Assembly (NCBI GenBank): GCA_900708905.1
Contig: CAADRB010000072.1
Coordinates: forward strand, 329,360 to 393,359
Origin: Hymenolepis diminuta
Lineage: Eukaryota > Platyhelminthes > Cestoda > Cyclophyllidea > Hymenolepididae
Direction: 5' to 3'
DNA: 64,000 nucleotides
The notes below the pieces were generated by a model that was not told the DNA's origin, searched no databases, and saw only the letters and a list, made by a program, of their open reading frames with translations. This document shows, in pieces, positions 36,301 through 47,200 of the stretch; the first letter of the stretch is position 1; every line of letters starts with the position of its first letter. A program made the translations under genes and the position numbers.

Positions 36301-38070
36301 CCACGGCAGATAAGAAGGCACGTTATAGTCAACACGCGTGTATTCACGAAACTCCCTCTCCATCAGTGTCGGCTCAAACGAATCATAAATATAAATTATA
36401 AAGTGTCTTATATCACTGAAGAAATAGGGAAAGAAATTACATTTTTACTCATGTAAGAAGTATTGGGAATGGGGAAAATAATTATCATTTCTTCTAACAC
36501 TTAAACAGTCGAAAAATACTCCTATTTGCATGTCACTTCATAAAAGTTTAATACAAAAACTATATTTTATGAATTATAAATTTAATTGCCATTTTTTCTC
36601 TCAATAGGTAATGAAAATAGAAAATTGTTTTAATTTTCCACAATCAAGGTAACTAATCTTTCTAGTTAGATTATATAAATATCTTTGAATCGTTCTTTCC
36701 CTCTTCCGGCTATTTCTCATTCGCAGTTTTATTTAGCATTCATTATATAATTAGATGTCTGCTAGACGTTTAAGTGTTTATTTGATGCATGCATACGAAT
36801 CACCTTAAATAGATCAAAATGTCGAAGTCAACTGGTCATGATTCTTGTTATATCGACCAGATAGATGTCAAAATAGGCCTGTCTTGAACCCCTAGAAGTT
36901 CATACGATATGAATCACGCTTAAGCTTTTCAATCTGCCAAAAAATTAAGATTTTAAGCTATTGCCTTTTTCATGCTTTCACACCGTATGGAAGGGTCTGT
37001 GCGTCAATAAGAAAACGTTATTAATTTGCTGTGACCACCTGGCTAAGGCCCTTGAGTAATTGTTACAAAAGGTCTTTGTCTTCAAATATTTCATCAATCG
37101 AGTTCTATCTTAAACAGTTGTAAATTCGTCGTCCCTACTTATATGTATTATATATACCCCTTATAAACTCGCTTATCGACCACAGCATCCACATTCGAAC
37201 ATACAGGTTCTCTCTTCCTCTCATGGCTTCATGTACTTTCCCAATAAATTCTACCTCTTACCTTCTTCCCACCTTGTCGTATGATGAAGATGGAAAGAAG
37301 TTAGAGGGTTGGTGCTTAATTTGACACTGCTGGCTCTAAGATAATAAATAGTCAATCAATATTCTATCGCATTAATTTCATTGAAAATGGATAGATGGTC
37401 GTCTGAGAAGTGCTCAGTTAGGGTTGTCATGGTGTTTATCGTAGTTTCGAAAAGGTTACATTTAAGAATTCTTCGGCTTCGTAGTAGTATGCAGACTTAG
37501 TAGTTTCGACAGAACTAGAGAGCCAGGATGAAAACGTCTGGACAGGAACTAATTAGTTCTAAGTATGGAATATGGAATATTCAGTACATAAAACAATTAA
37601 CCATATAAGTAAAATTAAGCGAGGGCATACGCCCACTCCGAGCTGATGACTATTCACAGCCTAATCAATACGACCTCACTTTCACATTTACTTTCCCCTT
37701 TAGATTCCCGCCTAGTCAGCCTAATTAACTTGCTTTGTGTTATTACCCAGACTGACCTTTAATCTCAGTAGATGAGGTTGCTCAAACCCACGCTTAGTTA
37801 TTCTGCCTTGATTATAGTGTGATTTAAATTTCACAATTAAAACTGGCTCTCTAAGGGTACAGCTAACTTCATGTATCTTGTTGAGCCAGAACTTCATACA
37901 TACCAAACCGGTCATTGGTAATTCAAGGTAATAACAGTAGGCACCAAGTTAAAAATGATGATATTGACTTTATAGAGAATAAAGAAGTATTATATAGTGG
38001 CATTATATTAAAGCAGACTTTCGCTAATTAATTTTGTAATATTTTAAAAATCAAATCTCGTTCAAGTGTT

Positions 38071-38076
38071 TTTATT
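38071..38076 (-). terminator. poly(A) signal of HDC-like gene
   Basis: AATAAA on the minus strand begins one base after the stop codon TAA. If used, the 3' UTR is only about 20-30 nt. Confidence 0.5.
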
Positions 38077-38077
38077 A

Positions 38078-38284
38078 TTAATTAGCTGTCAATTTATCAG
38101 TAACTTCGGTGATGATCATGAATGCATAATTGCAGATTCCTTCGTCAGTAAAGATGCTGGCAATTGCAACTCGAATGAAGTGTATCTCTTCCTCATTCGG
38201 AGTCTTTACCCAGGCTGCTGTTAAATAAATTCGACCATCTTTTCTAATACTCTCGTAGAGTTTTTTGGTCAATTTATTACTTCC
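38078..38284 (-). CDS. HDC: HDC-like exon 12
   Basis: TTTTTTAG acceptor after a 42-bp intron, stop TAA at 38080-38078. [20 protein letters not shown] matches the family's GSN...INSAKKIHL segment. The tail ends EVTDKLTAN, without the long C-terminal extension of mammalian HDC. Confidence 0.93.
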   Translation of the reverse strand, partial: GSNKLTKKLYESIRKDGRIYLTAAWVKTPNEEEIHFIRVAIASIFTDEGICNYAFMIITEVTDKLTAN

Positions 38285-41200
38285 CTAAAAAAATTGATTA
38301 TAGTGATATTTTCAAGGTATTCTCACCTTTATTCTGAAGCAGACATGACCCATGGTGACTTCTCCAATTATTTCAAATCGAATATCGCTTTTAATGAGCG
38401 ATTCCAAGTACTTAGCCATCCTAATGTGCTACAAAACGAAAATAAGAACAATGCTAATATAATTGCTGAAAAACTAATCAAAATATTCCTTAGGGGATAA
38501 TCTCTGAGTTTGTATAATAATTCGATAGAATTTCTCTTTCTCTCTAGTCACATTAGAACCCAATTCTGACATAAATGGGCATGTAAAGCTCCAACAAAAG
38601 GTATTTAGCTTTCAGTAACGAACGAGGTCCTATTTAGGAAAATTCGGATAATCAGGATTATCGGCTGAACTATATTGACGGTACGAGAGTAAGGACTGAA
38701 AGGTGGGCATGAAAGAGTAATCGTATGTGTGAACCTTCAGTGTTATCGCCTCTTTGAAAAGGAAAGCAATATAAGAAGATATTGATCTGCCAACTGGTAG
38801 ATTCCCTTTTTCTTTGTATGGAGACTACAAAATTCCGTGAAAAGAGAATGAATGTGAAATCACATGAAAGCTTGTCGTCGACATTCTCTGTATGAAAAAT
38901 AAAACGCTGAGAAGATCAGAGTTCAGAATGAAAATGCCGATTCTACTATGCTCAGATGTAGTAGATTTCTCATGATTCCATAGTCCTCACTTCCATTATA
39001 TAAACCCTCTTAGTGACCTTTCTCTTCTAATGTGTTTGGATGCTTTCCATGACTAAAATTTGCAAAGCTCCTTTCCTCAGCCATGGAAAATCATTTAATA
39101 AATAACATATGGATTAATATGAGATCAAAAAACCGTGTTTTATTCTCAAGTTCTTCCAAATAACCAGGGTCCCCTGCAAACATCACAATTATAAAAAAAT
39201 AAGATGGTTTCTATCAAATAAACGCTGGACCTACAAACCGTCGATGCGTCTAAAAATTATTTTTGCTCATTACCAGCCATGACGTAAGTTAACCTATTCT
39301 AGAGTAGACCTTCAATGAAATCAAACATCAGGAGCTACAAGTGTCGTTTAGAATTAAAAGAAAATTGTGATGGCAACTGACTTCGAATATAGCCTCTATT
39401 TCACTTTGAAAGACAGCCAGAGGGATTTTCACAAAGCAGGTGTATTGTAGCAGTTCTAAACCCACTAAAAGATGCTTATGCTGGATTTGGAAATTTTGAC
39501 TTTCATTTTGATATGTATTTTCCAATGATGAAAACTATCCGAAGCTTTTTTGCAGAATCGAACCGCAAGACATCGAGTTGAGAAACGGCACTGTAAACTA
39601 GGAGATGTGACGTCATTCACACTGACTACTTTTAATCTGTAAATTGATTAATGATTAAATAAGTTCAAAATTACTAAGCATCATTTTTACCTGGCGGATA
39701 TACTTTTGAAGATCGGCGACACCGAATTTCCTTATAACGAACCACAGATTTAGAGCACGAGACTTCCTTGAAAAAGAAAGTTGCCAATTCTAAAATGGAA
39801 AAAATCCAAGAGATTATTTGTTTACTTTTCGGCGTCGTGAAGAGTAAAATGTATCTTCATTATTCAAACTAATGCAGTGGAATCTAAGTCTTCTTCCAAA
39901 GCAAGTATCTAACTTCAGAAAAGTATATAGTACTTTAGACGAAAGCTACGCTTCTTTCTTAATTTGCTATCCCATCAGTATTCCTCGAATTTCATAGAAT
40001 AGGTTGTACAAAGAATGGCTACTTACACGATAGTCAGGCATTTTTCCTGGGTCGGAGTATTTCAGATACTGAGCATCAGTAGCGAATTCGCTCGTAAAAC
40101 TGGACACGTCTTTGAACCTAATTTAAGATGCGAAAGTAATGCGGATGAGATAGTTTCAAGTGATACTGCATGAAGTGGCTTTTTTGCGCTTTGGCATGGC
40201 CATCTTAGATAACAAATGGATAGATCGATTTACTTAGGAATGTCTCAATGAAAATCTTTGCAAAAGTAATCGTTTTTGTTCACTAAACTTTCCGACTTTT
40301 GTGTATTTTTCCATAAGACAGGCATGATTGGCCTAGTTATTGTCTCAAACAGCATTTAATTAAATAAGAGATAAAAAGTGTTTCTTCCATAAGCATTTCA
40401 TGAATATGTTTTGTGAGATTTCGAATTTCACAGCAATTTATCAATCACTTCACGTGGGAATTATATTAATTTGAACAATGGGGAGGGAAAAGATAGTTCA
40501 CTTCCAAGAGTGGATAGGGGTAGTAGGACTTGTTGCGGTCATCACGTCAGAGTCACCAATTTTTAGCGGGCCACCAGATTGTTGAGGGTCACCAATTTGT
40601 TGCGGATTGCTAGTTGTAGAGGTAAAGTGCCAATTGTAATTGGAAGCAAGAACGCCAAGGATTGTGTAGGCCAGGTTGTATTAAAGTAAGGTCGGTACTG
40701 AGTCTCAAGGGAAAAATAGGAAACTGGAGGATCGAACGATGAGAGATGCGCCTGGCGAGCTGGGGTCCACCCTGTGTCTGTGTGTGTGTAATGGAGGCTA
40801 TTTATAATCGACACTTTGGGCGAGGACACGCATAAGGATATGGTTGTATGCGCGCTTTAATTGGTCGGGACGATTGTAAGAAAAGGAAGGGTCGGTGGCA
40901 GACAGGACTAGTTAATAGGGGTGTTGACTAAGCAGTGTCTGCTACTATCGTCCGAGATATGTTTACCTTTTCCGGGTCGATGAGACATAGGCCAGCTGAG
41001 GACACACGATATTTGTTTAAGGAGTGTTTGGATCAGGAATGGTTAAAAGGTTACAGAGATAACTTATGAGGACAAGATAATCAAATTTGGTGATAATTAG
41101 GAATGCTGTAAGATAAAATATTTCAGGGAAGAGGGATTCGTCCTTCAGACTAATGAGATCAGAAATACCCTGTTTCATTTGATCTCCAAAACACAGGTCG

Positions 41201-44200
41201 ATTTCTTCTTCACATTAAGTTGAATTATAGTTAAGAAGAAACAATAACCTCAAATTGCACCCTTTTAAACGAACACTAAACTTGACAAAAAATAAGAAAT
41301 GTACATCTACAAGTAGGCGAAAATTTTCAACCTGTCTTTCAAAAAGGTCTAGTTACAATCATTATTAAACTACTACTTTTTAAAAAATGTACTATTATAA
41401 GTTTTTTTCCACTTAAAAACGCAATTGAGCAAATTAAATTCTTGAAAAGGAATTGTGAAAATGAAGGAAAATAAGATTTACCACACCACAGAGCAATCGA
41501 AATTGGTAAGAGGCCATTTGCGCGGATTGAATGCGAAGGAAGACGTAAACTGAGAAGCAGAGAAGTAAAATAATAAAATAAGTTTATTTATGAAATAAAT
41601 TTTATGTATATATATATGTGTATATATACATACTTCACTTCCGTGTAAATAATGACGATATTCTGGGCAGATGAAAGCGGATCCTGCATAGTCAGCATCC
41701 ACATGAAGCCAAACGTCAAATTTCTTGCAAACAGGACCGAGTTCATTCAGTTTATCAAAACTGCAGACGCTTGTTGTTCCTAGAGTGGCAACACACTGAA
41801 AAGAAATAGAATTTACCATTATGTAAGCCCTGTTATGTTTAAATCGTGTTAACTAGTATCAATCTACCAGTGTTTAGGCCCTATATTGAGTAAGTTTGAC
41901 TGAAATGGTAAGACCAATCATCCATATTAATCGACTAGTCTAGGAGATGTAGAAACTATGGATCTGAACTCGCTCAAAATATATATAAATAAAGAATAAA
42001 AGTTTACGACTTTAATTCAAAAATTAAATGAAATAAGACTCCTTTATTATGCTTTACCCGTGTATCATTGACCAATTGTCTGTAAAAGCGATTATTTTCT
42101 TAGAGTTTGTGTCACATTCTTAAAAAACAAAACTTAAGACATCGCCATTCCTGACCAAATTAGACTCAATACCCCTCTACTGAATTAATTACTTTCTTAT
42201 AAGTCGAACAGATGAGAAGACCGGGATTTGAATTGGAGCCATAAAGGAATAAAAGAGAAAGTGAGGAAAGAGTGGAAAGAAAAGTTTAAAATTGAGAGGG
42301 AAAGGAAAAATTAACAGCACTGAAGAAGTTCAAAGCAGTAACCGATAAAATATCATCATCTGATTGCAGACGAATGAGTCGTCACATGCGTACACAGGAA
42401 TGCTGCAAACTATTTGTCGAGCCGACCGGTTATTTTAAAGCTTAAGTCAAATTTCTTTTCAGTTGGACGACAATTATCGGATAAACGAGCTTGCAAGATG
42501 GGAGCCATTTATTTTATGATAAGTCCTTATACAACACTAAAGGTTTTCTTAAAACTTAGAAGTAGGATACTACTAATATTGCTTAGGCATTATGGAAAAG
42601 TGAGAAAAGTTTGTCCTCCCCATTTGATAGTTGAACTAGTGGAACTCAGTCTTTTGACGTCGGATTTGAATTAGTCTAATCTGCTTTGTTTATGTCATAG
42701 TGTCAAATTGTGCAATCAACCGATTTTTCATAAATCCACGAAAATTTCCACTCTTATCTGAGGAGGTAATTAGGGTAAATTGGCCACTAACAAGTTTATT
42801 TTAAGATTTTCTGAATCCTCAACTAACAGCTGGAGTTATAAGATTCAGAATTTGTTTTTCAAATTTGAGATACGTTTCAGATGTCCATTTAGAGCAAATA
42901 GTGATGCATTTTATTTATCAAATATCTCCAACTATTAAATCTTTTCGTTCTTCTCAAAACCCACTCATTTAGAAGCCGATCCCGCGAATCAAATATTAGC
43001 TCTAATATAGCCATTAATTCATCTTTTTTTCTCCTTTTATACCAATACATTTATCCAACTCGGCTCGTGGTCTTCTCATTTAGGGAACGTCTGTGGTATT
43101 AATGCTAACATTGAGGAAAATCATTGCTTTTTAAGGCGATGTCTAAAAGCCTAGTTTGGCCGATCCATCGGAATAAGGGCTAATTTAATCTAACGACAGA
43201 TTAGTTTGTATAAGTAAGGATGTGCTGTTAGTGATTTCAGCTGCAACTTTCTTAATAGTCAAAATTAAGATTTCAAATGTCGAATCAGTCTATTTGATTC
43301 TGATTTATATTATTAAAACCAAACTTTCTCAGATATTTTATGAAATCATTCACTGTAATAGTTGTATAGTAAAAATAGCAGAATGGATGCCACACATTGG
43401 AAACTCACGTAGAATGGGATTTTGCCTTCTGCAATATCTTCCAAGATTGCCGTCTCGAGAGTTTCTCCCGTGAGCTCGAATTTATTATTAACAGGAAGGC
43501 TTCTTACTGGAATCAAATTCAAGAGACCCGCTCGTTCGATAGAGTGATGTGCCTTTTAATAATAATTTTAAAATTTTATAATAACTTTAAAAATATCTCA
43601 ATCAGCGGACAGATTTTTTTCATTACCTGAACGGAAGTGTAGCATACCAGTTTCGAAAAGGCTTCAAATTTATTTGTCCCAGGGTTGGCGGATATGTACT
43701 TGCTAATGCTCTTGTTACGGGCAGCCATCATGGTTATTATCGTCTGCTCACTGCAGGTTGTCTGTTAAGCAAAATACTACGATTGATTACACTATTAGAC
43801 GTTTTTCATTTATAGATATCATATATATTACATTATCCGGACAAGCGAATACATAGCTACAGTAAAGGGGAAAAAGTTTAGGGAAAAGGGCATGGAGATT
43901 TGATTAATAGAATTCGAGATTTTTTTATTCCACTTGTCTGAGCTTGGAAGAATAGTCTTTTGAGGTACTTCGCACTTTATTCAAAGCAAACTTTGAGAAT
44001 GATGTTCTGAGAAGTGGTGTTTCAAACCTTCTTGCCTTCTAAAGTCCTAAGTAAGTCCTAAAACAACCAGAAATATTGCAGTGCAGTTTCCCGATCGTCA
44101 ATGAGCCGTGATTTATTACAGTGAAAAAAGTACTTTACTTTCCACGAACGACCACATATAGTGTTCAGCTTCTTACTTTACCAATCTCACTTAAGCAGAA

Positions 44201-47200
44201 ATTTTCGGTTTTGGAGACAGGAATTCAGGCTATTGCTGTTTTAGCCATGACAACCCGGTCAAACCGAATATTTCCTTGGAGCCTTGATTGATTTGCGATA
44301 GCCATTAATTTACGTGTGCTTATGTATCAATTCTCTTTACTATGTGACTTCTCTAAAGAAAGTATGGGGTAAGAGAACCGGGAAGACTTTTCATTGCAGC
44401 ATGAAGAAAAAGCCCTCTTCGTTGAAGCTCAGTTTCAGAATTTCCCAGAGGAATCCGGTGAGCTAGTTCTTCAGATGTTCAGATGTGCCTTCTAAATAGA
44501 TTAGAATCGTTTAAATTTATCATTTTTGCCCTTTAAGAAAAAGTGAGCACCCTTATAAAAAAGTATGAATCTATTATATAATGAAGGTTTGATATTACTG
44601 GTAATTGAAATGTTTTTATACATTCTGTGAATCAAAATGCAATCTCGAACAAGAGCCATATATGCATACCGCCAACTGTGAGTTTATCAGTGGTGTCGGT
44701 GTAAGTGACATTTGTTAAAACTTGGAATTCAGGATATTTTATTAAAATACGATTTAAACATTCATATTTTAATAATCGTAAAATGAGAAAGGCAAAATGT
44801 ACATACAAGAGCATGTTAACATCAAGTATTCCATAAATACAACAACGGAGTTAGCTAAAGTGTTAGCATAAATATTTAATTGTCAGAACTATCCCAGTGT
44901 ATATCCCGACAACTTTTCTATTTCCATTATTCTCATGATTAAAAATATAAACGAACCATTAATAGTATTAACTTTCTCCTTGAGTAAATACCAACTATTT
45001 GGCACCGCGGTGTTTAGATCGTGTCATGTCAAGAAACATTGTCATTTATCAATTCTGTAAGAAAATCGAATTGAAGTGGCAAAACTGACCACTGGTAATC
45101 GGATTTAGATGTCGCGGACAAGTATGTATCCGGTAACCTAGGTGGCGAATCTTGAAATTTGAGTTTTGGATCATGAGCTACTCCATTTTTATGGGCTAAT
45201 TTGAGCCCGACAATCAAATGAAGTGAAACTTTGACAATCTGACTTTTCTCTCAACATATTTCCGATCTACGCTTTTTTATCACTTACATGGACTTAATGT
45301 TAATCGACTTCGAGTGCTTTCTCAGAAGAAAAAATTGCAAAGTTTGTTTTTGTCTCGCTGGGTGTTATAATAAGAAATTTAAAAATTAAATATTAAAACA
45401 TACATTAACGACACCCCCACCACCATTCGGGGAATGAAGATAGAAATCAGGTAGGCCAAGCATTTTTGCCAACCAATTTGTCACGACGTATTCGAGCTCG
45501 GTGCTTACGGGTGAAGATGCCTGAAATTAAAGCAAAGGAAACTGATAACTTTTACTCCATAAGATGATTATTTTCGGCATATTCATGTGAATATTAGTAG
45601 GTCCTCTCCTTTCCTGCAAACCGCTTCACACACATTATAATATGCATTAATCGTTTTACGCGTGATACTTCATCTGAATCCGTGGCTAAAGCGCTTGTGG
45701 AATCTTGGATATCTGTATTCGGTTTCCCATCTACAATCACATCAGATGGAGGATCACAAATCACATCTGCTCTGTTTCGACAATTGAGTCATCTCCTCGG
45801 TTCAACGCACATCCGAACCATGGCTATTTGGACCTCTAAGAGGATTACTAAGGTTTAGTCAAGGGCTTACTTACTTATGTAGTATACATTACACAAGAGA
45901 GAGAAAAATGGCTGGCAAAAATCAACATAGCCTAAAAACAATGCCAAAATAAGATTAATTCTGTCTTATACTGTAAGAATTTGATTTTCATGAAGTCATT
46001 TTCGACGGTCGAAAAGTTTATGGGATTAGAACGTTTTCGCTTGTATCAACCAGTAGCTCTTTGACTTTCTAGATGAACCTGCCCGACTTCTAAGTTTAAT
46101 TAACGGATCATTCAGCTCCGGATATGTTGGTGCCTCAATAAATACTCAATTTTTAATGGCAATTTTATCGATATGTACACAGGGAACATTAAGTTTGAAA
46201 ATACAGAACGCAAGATCGTCCTTAAGAATATTCAATCAAGTAAATGCAGAAATTAACTTGAATAAAGTTTTTTTTATAATTATTGACTGTTTTTTCTTAA
46301 TTTATCTATAAATTTAGGCTTTTAATATTAGCCTGATAGAAAAGAGTTCTTACCCAGGTGAATCCCATGCCTCGGATAGCGCTTCCAATTATATCAGCAC
46401 AGACTGCGGGATAGGAGTTGGCCATCGCAAAATAGGCGTGAAAGCGAGGGTGATTCCAATGTGTGACCTGATAAGTATTATTAATTTAAAAAAAAAATTA
46501 TTTTCGCTTCTGCTCTGATTGGAAAGTCTATGCTCAATTAGTCACTACTAAATTAACTAACAATCTCTCTGCTTGAGAGCGCTATTGAACTCTACTGAGT
46601 TAAAACATCTAGCTATCTCAGCTTTATTATTTTAAGATCATGTAAGTTGCTGAATATCATTTAAGGTCACTATGCTATTTCACCGTTTGAACGGAAAAAT
46701 GAACTGAAGCGGAAAGACAGATCATTCTAATTAAATCACAGATTAATAAGCGCTAGATATCATGGACAAGAATTTCCTCAGTGATTCAGGTGATGAATCG
46801 TGAAATTTGATTTTCTGAAGATGAAATACCCACTATCCAAATATAGTACAACCCGACTCCAAAAGTCAAATGAGGTAAGACTCCTTGTTAATTTAACTTT
46901 ACTCTAGAGATATCTCGATACCATTTCCTCAATCATACATTTTACATATTGTATTCTCACAATAAGAAATTGTGATTTTTGTCTTGCAATGGAGATTAGG
47001 AAAAGAAAGCTTTATGGCAAACTTTGGATGAAAGAATAGAAGCCAAGCTACCGAACTACAGAACAGACCACCGTTTCTTTTATATTACAAATACCGGTGA
47101 TTTCAAATGCTCAATTCCAATATGCAACCGACAGTTGTGAATTAGTAGTCAAACATTCTAATGCTATGGAAATGCTAATCTATCTTCAACTTGACAACTA

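Larger units (their letters stand above)
26512..38077. other. intergenic region AP-3 sigma to HDC-like
   Basis: About 11.5 kb between convergent genes. Only a family H copy, an inverted family D piece and a palindrome (32171-32201) were made out. Short open frames near 28177-28645 and 32821-33380 were not accepted as genes. The parts 28700-32100 and 33500-38000 hold nothing I could identify. Confidence 0.7.
40118..41481. other. HDC-like intron 8-9
   Basis: Contains the LTR with primer site (40586-41006). The rest is AT-rich without signal. Confidence 0.8.
43762..45403. other. HDC-like intron 4-5
   Basis: Family E (43840-44260) and family A (45075-45265) copies. Confidence 0.8.
45521..46353. 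other. HDC-like intron 3-4
   Basis: Contains the plus-strand gypsy integrase core fragment and attached LTR end. Confidence 0.85.
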
